The position numbers and the translations under genes are program-made. Shown piece by piece: positions 18,303-27,692 of a DNA stretch of 64,000 nt. The notes under the pieces were generated by a model. That model was not told the DNA's origin. It ran no database searches and saw only the letters and a list, made by a program, of their open reading frames with translations. Source of the stretch: Mycobacteriales bacterium (lineage in GTDB: Bacteria > Actinomycetota > Actinomycetes > Mycobacteriales > Mycobacteriaceae); the NCBI GenBank assembly GCA_018376445.1, contig JAHABL010000003.1, positions 1 through 64,000 on the forward strand, written 5' to 3'. The first letter of the stretch is position 1. Each line of letters starts with the position of its first letter.

Positions 18303-19334
18303 ATGCCCAAAAACCACCTGTTCACAAAATTGGCCGCAGCTACGCTCGTGGCTGGCCTCGCAGCAAGCTTCGCAGTACTCGGCGCCCCCGCCGCCCACGC
18401 TGCGACCGTCACCAAATCGGTGAAACTATCCTGCCGCACCAACGGCGCCCCCATGAAATACAACGTCACCCGCCCCATGAACGCTGACATTGTCATCACC
18501 ACCCCCGACAACGTCAAAGCCGGCGAAAACACCGTGGTCCGCGTGCAATACGTGCCAGAGTTGACCCCTGGTAAAGAATCCATCGCCACCATGAAACAAC
18601 TGAAGGACATCGTCGTCCGCTTCACTCTGGACGACCCCAGCGCCTTCGTCACCGCCCAAGCCGTCGGCCCCGGCAAATTCATGATGAACCCCGCCACCGT
18701 CAGCCTGGTCGGCGGCAATATGCTGGTGATGTCGGGAATGAACGCCGCCGTGAACGGCAAGGACACCGCCTGGCAGCCGCCCGCCCTGGACATCACCATG
18801 AAAGCCCCCAAAGACGGCAACGTGCTGAAAACCGTCCACCTGACAGTGGAGGGCCCCTCCGGCGAATTCAACAACCCGGCCAACGCCATGACCATGAAAA
18901 CCGTCACCGACAGCATCCTGGGCGAACTGACCATCCAGCTCAACTGCCAAGCCCAAAGCGGGCCGGAAACATACGCCACCGTTCCCGTCGTGAACAGCGG
19001 CACCAATGCCCCCGGCTCACAACCGGCCCTCGGCAAGCCGGGCGCCTCCGGCAAGGCCAACTCTGCCTCCAATGCCACCGGCCACGGAAAGAAAGGCCCC
19101 AACTCCGCCCAACAGAACGGAAGCGTCACCAACAACGAGTCCAGCCCAACGGTCGCAACTGACGCCAACGGACTCCAACGCGTAGACCAAGACATCTACG
19201 CCGAAGAGTTTAAGGGCGGTGGAACCCCCGGCTGGTTGATCGCCGTAATCGTCATCGTCTGCCTCGCCGCGGCTGGCGGCATCGGCTACGGCATCTACTA
19301 CGGAGTCAAGAAGAAGGGCAAGCAGAAGAGCTAG
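18303..19334 (+). CDS. secreted surface protein with C-terminal membrane anchor (copy 2)
   Basis: A 343-aa paralogue of the 16964 gene. It has a signal peptide ending at AHAATVT and a two-Cys folded domain (LSCRTNGAPMKYNVTRPM and IQLNCQAQ). A low-complexity linker, a C-terminal helix (WLIAVIVIVCLAAAGGIGYGI) and a Lys-rich tail complete it. The linker is the most diverged part, whereas the folded domain is well kept. A TGAGGG site precedes the ATG. A strong hairpin at 19362-19396 ends the transcript. A role in the outer envelope is inferred from topology only. Confidence 0.75.
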   Translation: MPKNHLFTKLAAATLVAGLAASFAVLGAPAAHAATVTKSVKLSCRTNGAPMKYNVTRPMNADIVITTPDNVKAGENTVVRVQYVPELTPGKESIATMKQLKDIVVRFTLDDPSAFVTAQAVGPGKFMMNPATVSLVGGNMLVMSGMNAAVNGKDTAWQPPALDITMKAPKDGNVLKTVHLTVEGPSGEFNNPANAMTMKTVTDSILGELTIQLNCQAQSGPETYATVPVVNSGTNAPGSQPALGKPGASGKANSASNATGHGKKGPNSAQQNGSVTNNESSPTVATDANGLQRVDQDIYAEEFKGGGTPGWLIAVIVIVCLAAAGGIGYGIYYGVKKKGKQKS

Positions 19335-19361
19335 CTCTCCTCCACACCCCCACACTATAGA

Positions 19362-19396
19362 AGTGCCCCCTCGACACGTGGTCGAGGGGGCACACT
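19362..19396 (+). terminator. hairpin terminator after the surface-protein pair
   Basis: AGTGCCCCCTCGAC (19362-19375) pairs with GTCGAGGGGGCAC from 19381, over a 5-base loop. It begins 28 bases after the stop at 19334. Confidence 0.75.
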
Positions 19397-19524
19397 GCTG
19401 CAATCGGATAATGGGGTGGAGCCGACAGAAGTGATTAATGGGGCGGATCCAGCGGGGGAGGGCGGCGACACCATGAACACTCAACCGCCGCCGACGCCCA
19501 CGGAGGACCCACCCAGCGATTTGG

Positions 19525-20355
19525 TCAGTTCCGCGCCATCAAGGGCAGCAGCCGGTAGATAAGGTCCACCATTTTCTCTGGGAACATCTCCAAGGCCAGC
19601 AAAGCCGCCCCAGAGTTCTTGCGGTAGCGCAAGCGCGGGTGCTTCGTGTCCAGAATTTTCACCACCACTTCCGCCAGTTCCCGCGGGTCGCCGGAATTCT
19701 CTAGCGTGCTATCCATCATGGGTCGCATGGTGGAGAGGGCTTTCTTGAAGCGGGTGGTGTTGGTGTAAACCCGATCGAAGTCTGTTCGGAGGTTACGGGT
19801 GAGGTCGGTGGCGTAGGAGCCAGGCTCAACTTTCACCACGCGCACCCCACAGTACATGGCTTCGCGGCGGAGGGAATCGTTGTAGCCCTCCACTGCTTTC
19901 TTGGACATGGTGTAGGCACCGGCGAAGGGCTGCGCCGTCATCCACCCTGTTGAGGACGACGTATTAACAATGATGCCTTTGGCCTTCTCCACCATGTCGA
20001 AGAACGTGGCGTTAACACGCACCATACCAAGGGCGTTCACCTGGACGATGCGCTCACAGTCCTCAATGGGAGTGCCCTCAATGAGGGAGGCGAAAGCGGA
20101 CAACCCGGCCATATTGACGATGGCATCCAGGTGGTCGGTGTGGTGTTGTATCTCTTTCCGGGCGGCTCGCACGCTCTCAACATCGGTGACGTCCATATGT
20201 ATAGGTGTGATGTTGGGAAGGTTGGTGGCGAGTGCGTCGAGGCCGGCCATGTCGATGTCGGCGGCGTAGACGTGCCATTTGCCCCTTGTTGCCAACAGGG
20301 TGACGACGCTGCTACCAAGCCCGCCGGCTGCTCCCGTTAGTAGCACATTTTTCAT
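19525..20355 (-). CDS. short-chain dehydrogenase/reductase
   Basis: Classical SDR, 276 aa from the ATG at 20355. The upstream in-frame extension to 20478 adds 41 residues before the Rossmann fold and is unlike the family. Motifs are LLTGAAGGLGSS (cofactor loop), DVTDVES, NMAGLSAF, the catalytic Ser region VNTSSSTGW and YTMSKKA (Tyr-x-x-x-Lys). The C-terminal part is Arg/Lys-rich and hydrophobic (EMFPEKMVDLIYRLLP), which may bring it to the membrane, as in lipid-modifying SDRs. Substrate unknown. It is divergently transcribed from the small membrane-protein gene at 20653. Confidence 0.8.
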   Translation of the reverse strand: MKNVLLTGAAGGLGSSVVTLLATRGKWHVYAADIDMAGLDALATNLPNITPIHMDVTDVESVRAARKEIQHHTDHLDAIVNMAGLSAFASLIEGTPIEDCERIVQVNALGMVRVNATFFDMVEKAKGIIVNTSSSTGWMTAQPFAGAYTMSKKAVEGYNDSLRREAMYCGVRVVKVEPGSYATDLTRNLRTDFDRVYTNTTRFKKALSTMRPMMDSTLENSGDPRELAEVVVKILDTKHPRLRYRKNSGAALLALEMFPEKMVDLIYRLLPLMARN

Positions 20356-20652
20356 GATGTTCCGTTCTGCCAAAGAAACCGGCTCCCAGCTGCCGTGGAA
20401 GGCGGTGTTTCTGTAGTTCAGTTTAGGTGTGAGGGGGAGGGGCAAAGTTTGCTTTGAAACGTGATTAAAGTCATTCACTAACGGTGTTCATGGGGTGGCG
20501 GCATTTGGGTAGCGTGTGGGTTGGCTTAACGCGGTGGGCTGTCTCTCTGGTACTGTGGTTTCGCTCTGCTGCTGGCCCCCACCCTCTGCGCCTTCACACT
20601 GGGCAAGGGCGCCTGGCTCCAGCACCGCGCCCACACGCTGGCCCTGTGGTGC

Positions 20653-20958
20653 ATGTTCGCACAAACCGTCCCCGCCTTCATTGACAAGGGTGAATTCGCC
20701 GTGCACTCCACCTACAACCCGACGGTGATGTGGGTGTGGGGCTTCGCCGCGCTGGTGACCAACATTGCCGTCTTTATCTTCATGCTCTACCGCGTGTGGA
20801 AGAAGAAGATGAACCCCTACACCAACGATATTTACGCAGGCCTGGGCGCCTACGACGAGGTGAAGGCGATGTCCGCCCCGGTGTGGGAAGGCTCCAAAGA
20901 GGCCGTTCTGGCCGCCGAGCCAGCCACCAACGCCCCTGCCGCCAAGAACGCAGGATAG
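20653..20958 (+). CDS. small membrane protein, possibly 5'-truncated by a frameshift
   Basis: From the ATG at 20653 the product is 101 aa, with one strong helix (MWVWGFAALVTNIAVFIFML), a Lys-rich stop-transfer and a polar tail. Protein-like sequence continues upstream in the same frame to 20530 (LAPTLCAFTLGKGAWLQHR...) without any start codon. A different frame from an ATG at 20484 reads MFMGWRHLGSVWVG then LTRWAVSLVLWF. Joining them with one shift near 20545-20570 would give a longer protein of two or three helices. So this is either a frameshifted gene or a sequence error. Its 3' end overlaps the convergent glycosyltransferase gene by 109 bases. No family recognised. Confidence 0.5.
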   Translation: MFAQTVPAFIDKGEFAVHSTYNPTVMWVWGFAALVTNIAVFIFMLYRVWKKKMNPYTNDIYAGLGAYDEVKAMSAPVWEGSKEAVLAAEPATNAPAAKNAG

Positions 20959-22229
20959 ATAAGGTAACCGAAGCGGCTCGCCGGCATGAGCAGCATGGCT
21001 ACCATGAGGCCCACCGCGCACACCCAGAAGGTGCGTGCCATAGTGGCCGGCGGGCACTTCACCATCCACAACAGCATGGCCACCCCGGCGAGCAGCAGAA
21101 GACTCCGCGACACCCACACCCCCACTGGTCCGGTGGACGCGATGAGCTGCCCCGGGGTGGCTCCTTGTGCGGAGGACTTCACCACGGAGGAACCAGTGGT
21201 GTAGCGAATAATATTCTCCGCCATGGCGTCTGGGTTAGCCAGGTAGAACGGCAGATAGGCGGCGAGGGTGACGAGCACCAGCACCGCGAGGAAGGCGACG
21301 AACTGCCCCGGCGAGGTTGTGACAACGGCTGCCTCTGAAACCGGCCCAGCCTCAGCCTGTGCAGCTGGCTTCGCACCCGTGCGCGCTACCCGGCTTTTCC
21401 AACTGCGGTAGCCCAAGGAGATAGCAACCACGAGTACTACCGGCAGCGCCGTCATCTTCATGCCGAGTACTACCACGCCCGCTAGCGCCGCCAACACTGA
21501 GTGCCCCCGGAATGCAGCCACCACACAGAGGAGCAGCAGCGCCACCACTACCAGGTCCAAACCGGCGGCCACCACGTTCATGGTGACGGGGGGTACTGCC
21601 ACTAGCACGAGGAGAGCTTTTTCGGGGATGCGGGGGCGACCCGCCAACAGCCACGTGACCAGCAGCACCAGTGCCGCCACCAGGGTGGTATAGAGACGGG
21701 CGTCAGTCCACCAGTGGGTTCCCCACCACCCTGCCGGCAGCCCGAAAACTGCCATTAGAGGAGAATAGGGGTTGTAGTCCGACACGTGCGGGTGGGGAAA
21801 GCTGGCGACATCCAGGTAGGGGGAACCAGTGCGGAGCAGCAGCCGACCTGCCCGCTCGACCACCGCGGTTTCCATATTCGCGCCACATTCTTGGGACACC
21901 AGCGGGCACGCCATCTGGGCACGGACAATAACCCCATAGACCATGGACCCCGCGGCCGACGCCAGGAGAAAGATGCCGTAGATCCAGCTGCGTACACGTG
22001 GGGTGGACCGTTGACAGCTGCCGACCGCAACGAGCGAGAGTAGCGCAAGCCCAGCACAAGTAGAGGTGACGAGACCCCACAGCCGGTAAGAGATGACAGC
22101 GTTAGCGGGGGTGAGGGCGAACACCAGACCCACGATGCCCACAGTAAGCAGTAGGACAGAGCCGCCCACGCGGCATACAAGGGGGCGATCAGTGTTGTAC
22201 CTGGAGGAAAGCCACGCAGCCATGTGCAT
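20850..22229 (-). CDS. GT-C-type polyprenol-dependent glycosyltransferase, GT87-like
   Basis: A 459-aa polytopic membrane protein with about ten to twelve hydrophobic segments. An extracytoplasmic loop after the second or third helix carries GSPYLDVASFPHPHVSDYNPYSPLMAVFG. The NPYSPL stretch and upstream acidic residues resemble the first loop of GT-C mannosyl/arabinosyltransferases of the GT87 (DUF2029) type, such as AftC and PimE. That family uses polyprenyl-phosphate sugars outside the plasma membrane. It is shorter than AftB, whose place in the cluster is empty here. Donor and acceptor are not determined. Starts at 22229 or 22223 are equally possible. Confidence 0.65.
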   Translation of the reverse strand: MHMAAWLSSRYNTDRPLVCRVGGSVLLLTVGIVGLVFALTPANAVISYRLWGLVTSTCAGLALLSLVAVGSCQRSTPRVRSWIYGIFLLASAAGSMVYGVIVRAQMACPLVSQECGANMETAVVERAGRLLLRTGSPYLDVASFPHPHVSDYNPYSPLMAVFGLPAGWWGTHWWTDARLYTTLVAALVLLVTWLLAGRPRIPEKALLVLVAVPPVTMNVVAAGLDLVVVALLLLCVVAAFRGHSVLAALAGVVVLGMKMTALPVVLVVAISLGYRSWKSRVARTGAKPAAQAEAGPVSEAAVVTTSPGQFVAFLAVLVLVTLAAYLPFYLANPDAMAENIIRYTTGSSVVKSSAQGATPGQLIASTGPVGVWVSRSLLLLAGVAMLLWMVKCPPATMARTFWVCAVGLMVAMLLMPASRFGYLIYPAFLAAGALVAGSAARTASLEPSHTGADIAFTSS

Positions 22230-22507
22230 AATTCTACCGTTTCGTTAAAACAACTTCGGAAACAGCTTAGTAAACACCTTTACATCTCTTGGTCACTCAC
22301 TGCATTACATAAATGCTGCATACATCCCATCCCCCCCCATCAAACGACCAATTTGTCCTGGTCTAATGAATAACTGAACAACGGCAAACAGCTTTTTTCG
22401 ATATCCATAAACCTATTACCGAGTGATATTCTCACCCGCGGGTACTGGTGGGCGTTTTACGCTCATTGGTGCTTGACTTATTCAATTGTTCGGCTTTGGA
22501 GAAAGCT

Positions 22508-25500
22508 ATGAAAGGTTTTTTCAAGGCGGCTACAGTAGCTTCCGCTGCAGCCGCCCTGTCACTCGCCCTTGGTGGCGGTGTGGCAGAAGCTCAAGGAGTA
22601 GAGGGACCCCCCTCTGCTCCTGAAGCCACTCCAGTCGTCAACGTCCTCAGCATCGATAGTCACACGACCACACACAGTCTGAAAACTATCGATTTTCTTG
22701 AGAAGGATAAGCCGGCCATGCCGGCGGTCCCGACTGGTGATGTTCTCGACTTTCTGGCGCAATCCGTCAACTTAGCTGGCCGCGATGTTCTTAAGGGTGG
22801 CCTCAAGACACCCTCCCTCAACACCACAAAAAACAGTGCACCCAAAGGTGACAACACCAAGGGTGACACCACCAAAGGTGCCAACAACACTAAAGGTGCG
22901 AAGGGCGATAACGGCCAAAACTCCAGTGACGACCAAACGCCACAGGAGAAAATTCAAAAATTTGTTAAAAAGGTCGCACCAGGCGCCAAAAGCAGTGCCC
23001 TTGACGGGGCAGGCATCGGCGCCCTCGCGGCCATCCCCGGCGCAATAGCAGGAGGCGGCCTTGGTGCCGCCATCGGCTACCTCGCCGGACACGTCGTGGG
23101 CAGCATGCCCTTCGCCATCCTTGGCGGGGTACCCGGAGCACTCATCGGTGCCCCACTGCTCACCATCCCCGGCGCACTAGTAGGTGGCACGGTAGGACTG
23201 CTTGCATCCCTCCTACCCGCTACTCTTCTCGGCGCTCCTGCAGGCCTTTTCATTGGAGGTCCCCTCGGGTTCCTCCTGGGCGGCCCTGCAGGATCCCTCC
23301 TGGGAAGCCTACTGGTGGGCCCCGCCATTGGTGCATTCTTCGGTGCACCCCTGAATGCCATCGCTAGTTGTATTGGGACGAAAGTCCTGGGAACTATCGG
23401 TGGTGCTCTTGCGGGTAGCCTCGGTGGTGCCGGCCTGTTCGGCATCCCCGCAGCTATTCTGGGAGCTATTGCCGGCTCGCTCATTGGCCGTTGGTTTACG
23501 GGACACCTCTTCGGTATCCCCGCAGCCATCGCTGGTTTGATTGGCGGCGGACTAATCGGTGCCCTCGTTGGCACCATCCCCGCCGCTCTGCTCGGATTCC
23601 TTCCCGGCTCCGCCCTAGCATCGCTTGCTGGAGGACTTGCCGGAAAGGCACTCGGAATTGCCCTCCTAGGTATTCCGAACGCCCTTCTTGGAGGAGTTTT
23701 GGGTGCCATCATTAGCGGCGCGCTTGTACTTGGAGCAACCCTTCTACTCGGCCTGGGCCGCAAACTTCTTGTGTGGCTCTCTCCTGTAGACCTTGCTCTG
23801 GGTCTTCCAGGTTTCATCCTGGGGCCGATCTTCCTGCCGTACCTCCGTATGCTCGCCACACCAGCACTTATTGCTGCAGGTTTTATCGGCATGCTCGTTA
23901 TCGGCATTGCCACCATTTGGGTTCTGTACGGAATTGCAGCAGCTATAACTATCAGCGCCGGTTTCTTGACTGGCCCGCTGGCCATCGTTGTTGTGCCTGG
24001 CCTCGCGCTGTTGTGGCTCGGACTGGGACTATACCCTGGTATTTCCACCGCTATTGGCGCTGGAGTAGGTGCGCTTGTCCTGCTTGGACTCTTTTTGCTC
24101 TACCTAGCTCCGTCGGTTTTCCTGCCGCTCCTGTACCTGTTCCCGATTGGTCGCCTGGTCCCAGGTACCATCGGGCTGGTACTCGTCACCCTCGCCCTCG
24201 GATTTGGATGGCTCGGCTACCAAGCTGTCCTCGTCCTCCTCTCCGCTGGCTCGTGGGTCGTCGGTGCCCTCGTCGGGCTCTTCGCAGCAGCGTCTGGAGT
24301 GATTTGGCTAGCCGGTTGGATCGTAACCCTCGGACTCATCGCGGCCGTGTTCATTCCTGTCCTCGGCCCCATTGTGTTCGTGGCGAACTTCCTATTCCTC
24401 CCGGTCGTCTGGCTTGTCCGCAAGGCAGCATTCATCTGCATGGTCGGATTCGGCATGTTCGCGGCCTACAACTTCGTATGGCCGATCGCAATGGCTATCC
24501 TGCCTTCATACGCAGGTGTACTGCTGATCGTCGGCGGAGCTTGGGGACTCGGTGTTCTGTTCACCCTCCTGTCTCCGCTCACCGGTTACGCGCTGAACGT
24601 ACTCGGTTGGAAGATTGTCCGTAGCCTTGCTCACGGCGGAATTTTCGGTCTCCTCGCCCTCGGTACTACCCCTCTGGGTGCACTTATCGGCGGCATCATC
24701 GGCGCCCTCGTCGGCGGTCTCTTGGTCCCCGGTAACCTGCTCGGCCTCGGGCTGGCCATGCTTGGAGGTGTCCTGGGCGGCTTCGTTGGAGTTCCCCTAC
24801 TCTCGGTCGCACTGACCGGTTCCATCGGATCCGTTATCGGTGCTCTGGGACTGGGTCTTTCTAGCCGCGCCATCGGACACATCGTTGGATTATTCATCGG
24901 TGGTTTCAACGGCGCTGCTCTGCTCGGTATCCCGGCTGCTCTCCTCGGAGCGCTTCTCGGTGTACTGCCTGGAGCCCTTGCTGGCCGTATTGGTGCCATC
25001 ATCCTCGGAACAATCCCCTCGCTTCTGATCGGTGGCTTCCTCGGATTGATCGGCGGAGCCCTGCTGGGCATCCTCCCCGGTGGCTTCTTCGGCCACATCG
25101 CCGGCCGTGTTATCGGCCTCGGTGCGGGTCTGCTCGGTGGCTTCTGGCTTCCAGCACTTGGCATCAACGGTCTCCTTGGTGTTATCCCTGGTGTCATTCT
25201 GGGCATCCTCGGTGGCAAACTCCTCGGGTTCGTTCTCGGTGGCGCCATCGGTGGCGGCCTGGTTGGTTTCCTTCCTGGGGTCATCCTGGGTGTTGTGACG
25301 GCTGTTATTGGTGCTCTTATTGGCGGCATCTTGGGCAGCCTGCTGGGTATCCCCGGTTCCATCATTGGTGCTCTCGTGGGTAGCCTTGCCGGTACCTCCG
25401 GCGCCACCTTCCTCACCATCGTTGTTCCCGCACTGCGCAAGAAGGCCAAGGAACTTGGTCTCCCCGTCAGTGACCTCAGCGATGAGGAAGAAATCCAGGA

Positions 25501-25948
25501 AATCACCATGACGTTCAACGCCGTGTTCCCCTACGCCAAGCGCGGTCTCATCACCGGGCTTGTCTTGGGTGCACTCGCAGCCGTGGTAGCAGCCATCATT
25601 GGTGCTGGCATCGGCGCCCTCATCGGCGCACTTCCCGGTGCCCTCACCCTCAACTTCATCCTCGCAGGGATCGGAGCGCTGGTCGTCGGAACTATCTTCG
25701 GCGCCACCGTTGCAGTAATCGCCCTCGGGGCTGGAGCTGTGCTCGGCACCATCATTGGTACTGCCATTGGTGTTGCCAACTACAAGAACAAGAAGAGCAA
25801 TGCTGCTCCTTCCGCCTCTGTGAAGGTCAAGAAAGGCAACAAGGCCAACAACGCGAAGAAAGCCCCCAAGGCTGGAAACGCCAAGAAGGCCAACAAGAGC
25901 GCAAAGAGGACTGGGAACTCCCAGACTGACTACGCACTCGCTGCCTAA
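22508..25948 (+). CDS. giant glycine-zipper hydrophobic protein ending in an ssrA-like tag
   Basis: A 1146-aa protein. Start is the ATG at 22508, preceded by GGAGAAAG; an in-frame start at 22448 would put 20 residues ahead of the signal peptide (MKGFFKAATVASAAAALSLA, cleavage near AEA). Residues 25-165 are polar, with AVPTGDVLDFLAQSVNLAGRDVL and a Lys/Gly/Asn/Thr linker. About 900 residues follow of glycine/alanine-rich hydrophobic repeats built on GxxxG steps, for example IPAAILGAIAGSLIG and IPGSIIGALVGSLAG, probably many membrane-inserting helices. A short charged break (KKAKELGLPVSDLSDEEEIQE) occurs near residue 980. The Lys/Ala/Asn-rich tail ends NSQTDYALAA. The terminus equals that of the actinobacterial tmRNA tag. 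It is a paralogue of the 28617 gene. Family not recognised. Confidence 0.8.
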   Translation: MKGFFKAATVASAAAALSLALGGGVAEAQGVEGPPSAPEATPVVNVLSIDSHTTTHSLKTIDFLEKDKPAMPAVPTGDVLDFLAQSVNLAGRDVLKGGLKTPSLNTTKNSAPKGDNTKGDTTKGANNTKGAKGDNGQNSSDDQTPQEKIQKFVKKVAPGAKSSALDGAGIGALAAIPGAIAGGGLGAAIGYLAGHVVGSMPFAILGGVPGALIGAPLLTIPGALVGGTVGLLASLLPATLLGAPAGLFIGGPLGFLLGGPAGSLLGSLLVGPAIGAFFGAPLNAIASCIGTKVLGTIGGALAGSLGGAGLFGIPAAILGAIAGSLIGRWFTGHLFGIPAAIAGLIGGGLIGALVGTIPAALLGFLPGSALASLAGGLAGKALGIALLGIPNALLGGVLGAIISGALVLGATLLLGLGRKLLVWLSPVDLALGLPGFILGPIFLPYLRMLATPALIAAGFIGMLVIGIATIWVLYGIAAAITISAGFLTGPLAIVVVPGLALLWLGLGLYPGISTAIGAGVGALVLLGLFLLYLAPSVFLPLLYLFPIGRLVPGTIGLVLVTLALGFGWLGYQAVLVLLSAGSWVVGALVGLFAAASGVIWLAGWIVTLGLIAAVFIPVLGPIVFVANFLFLPVVWLVRKAAFICMVGFGMFAAYNFVWPIAMAILPSYAGVLLIVGGAWGLGVLFTLLSPLTGYALNVLGWKIVRSLAHGGIFGLLALGTTPLGALIGGIIGALVGGLLVPGNLLGLGLAMLGGVLGGFVGVPLLSVALTGSIGSVIGALGLGLSSRAIGHIVGLFIGGFNGAALLGIPAALLGALLGVLPGALAGRIGAIILGTIPSLLIGGFLGLIGGALLGILPGGFFGHIAGRVIGLGAGLLGGFWLPALGINGLLGVIPGVILGILGGKLLGFVLGGAIGGGLVGFLPGVILGVVTAVIGALIGGILGSLLGIPGSIIGALVGSLAGTSGATFLTIVVPALRKKAKELGLPVSDLSDEEEIQEITMTFNAVFPYAKRGLITGLVLGALAAVVAAIIGAGIGALIGALPGALTLNFILAGIGALVVGTIFGATVAVIALGAGAVLGTIIGTAIGVANYKNKKSNAAPSASVKVKKGNKANNAKKAPKAGNAKKANKSAKRTGNSQTDYALAA

Positions 25949-26040
25949 CACTCGCAGAGGTGACGTGAATGTGACGCTACATTTCCCCCAGCACACCACT
26001 GGACGAAACCACTAGCACCACACCACACAAACACAACAAA

Positions 26041-26085
26041 AAACTGGGGTGCCCCACCGAAAGGACCGGGGCACCCCAGTTTTTT
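26041..26085. terminator. bidirectional-type rho-independent terminator
   Basis: ACTGGGGTGCCCC pairs with GGGGCACCCCAGT, flanked by A5 on the left and T6 on the right. It lies between the giant gene (stop 25948) and dprE1, which isolates the two transcripts. Confidence 0.9.
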
Positions 26086-26190
26086 GTCATCAGCACTGGC
26101 AAGGCGGCACACGTCACAGTGTTGTCCCTACGGGCGGAGCTGTGAAGCGAGTAGACTCGTAACGAAACTATGAACTCATGGAGGACAACA

Positions 26191-27630
26191 GTGAGCAGTC
26201 TGTCACACCCCCCATATGACCTGCACACCGAGGCAAAAACCCTGACCGGCTGGGGACGCACCCAGCCCTCCACTGCCCAGGTGCTCTCTGCCAGCAACCC
26301 GGAAGAGATCATCCGTGCTGTCAGTATGGTTGCCGAAGATAACGAGACCAAGCCCAGCTACCTGAAACGCGGCGTCATCGCCCGCGGCCGCGGCCGCTCC
26401 TACGGGGACCCTGCCGCCAACTCCGGTGGCCTCGTCATCGACATGGAACCCCTCAACACTATCCACAGCATCGACCCAGATACGGCCCTGGCTGACGTGG
26501 ATGCTGGTGTTACCCTCGACCAGCTGATGAAAGCAGCCCTGCCCTACGGCCTTTGGGTCCCTGTCCTCCCCGGCACTCGCCAGGTGACTATCGGCGGCGC
26601 TATTGGCCCCGACATCCACGGCAAGAACCACCACAGTGCCGGCTCCTTCGGCAACCACGTTCGCAGTATGGAACTGCTGGTTGCTGACGGCCGCGTACTG
26701 CACCTGGAACCGGAGGGTTCCGCCGACGACCCCGACGGCAGCCTCTTCTGGGCCACCGTGGGCGGCATGGGCCTCACCGGTATTATCCTGCGCGCCACCA
26801 TCGAGATGACCCGCACGGAGACCGCCTACTTTATTGCGGACGGCGACGTCACCCACACCCTGGACGAGACCATCGCCTTCCACTCCGACGGCTCCGAGGT
26901 GAACTACACCTACTCCTCCGCCTGGTTCGACGCCATCAGCGCCCCGCCGGCACTCGGCCAAGCCACCATCTCCCGCGGCTCCCTGGCCACCCTGGACCAG
27001 CTCAAGGAATACGCCCCCAAGCTGGCGAAGGACCCACTGAAGTTCAACGCCCCCCAGCTGCTGACCGTCCCCGACGTGTTCCCCAACTGGTGGATGAACA
27101 AGTACATGATGATCGCCATCGGCAAAGCCTACAGCGCCATGGGCGGCACCTACCGCAACAAGATCAAGAACCTCACGCAGTTCTACCAGCCGCTGGACCT
27201 CATCGGTGAGTGGAACCGCGGCTACGGCTCTAACGGCTTCCTGCAGTACCAGTTTGTGGTGCCGCGCGAGGCAGTGGACCCGTTCAAGGAGATCATCTAC
27301 GACATCCAAAAGTCCGGCCACTACTCCGCACTGAACGTTTTCAAACTGTTCGGTGACGGCAACCGGGCGCCGCTCTCCTACCCGATGCCGGGCTGGAATG
27401 TGTGCGTGGACTTCCCCATCAAGGCCGGCCTGGGCGACTTCCTGGATGACCTGGATGCCCGCGTTGCCGAGTTCGGCGGCCGCCTGTACCTGGCGAAGGA
27501 ATCCCGCACCAGTGCGGAGATGTTCCACAGCATGTACCCGCGGATGGACGAGTGGATTGCCACCCGCCGCCGTATCGACCCCGATGGTGTGTTCATGTCC
27601 GACATGGCCCGCCGCCTGGAACTGAACTAG
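26191..27630 (+). CDS. dprE1: decaprenylphosphoryl-beta-D-ribose 2'-oxidase
   Basis: FAD-dependent oxidase acting with DprE2 to convert decaprenylphosphoryl-ribose to the 2-keto form, the step before DPA, the sole arabinose donor. The product is 479 aa from the GTG at 26191, chosen because GGAGGA lies eight bases upstream; an ATG at 26170 has no ribosome site. Visible are the FAD-PP motif [11 protein letters not shown], the flavin-contact [20 protein letters not shown], and [11 protein letters not shown]. The Cys in that last motif (about residue 405) matches Cys387 of the M. tuberculosis enzyme, the residue bound by benzothiazinones. dprE2 follows at 62 bases. Confidence 0.95.
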   Translation: MSSLSHPPYDLHTEAKTLTGWGRTQPSTAQVLSASNPEEIIRAVSMVAEDNETKPSYLKRGVIARGRGRSYGDPAANSGGLVIDMEPLNTIHSIDPDTALADVDAGVTLDQLMKAALPYGLWVPVLPGTRQVTIGGAIGPDIHGKNHHSAGSFGNHVRSMELLVADGRVLHLEPEGSADDPDGSLFWATVGGMGLTGIILRATIEMTRTETAYFIADGDVTHTLDETIAFHSDGSEVNYTYSSAWFDAISAPPALGQATISRGSLATLDQLKEYAPKLAKDPLKFNAPQLLTVPDVFPNWWMNKYMMIAIGKAYSAMGGTYRNKIKNLTQFYQPLDLIGEWNRGYGSNGFLQYQFVVPREAVDPFKEIIYDIQKSGHYSALNVFKLFGDGNRAPLSYPMPGWNVCVDFPIKAGLGDFLDDLDARVAEFGGRLYLAKESRTSAEMFHSMYPRMDEWIATRRRIDPDGVFMSDMARRLELN

Positions 27631-27692
27631 TTCCCCCTCCCCTCACTTCTTTCCCCAGCTGGTGCAATGCCAGCGACTAAGGAGACTAACCC

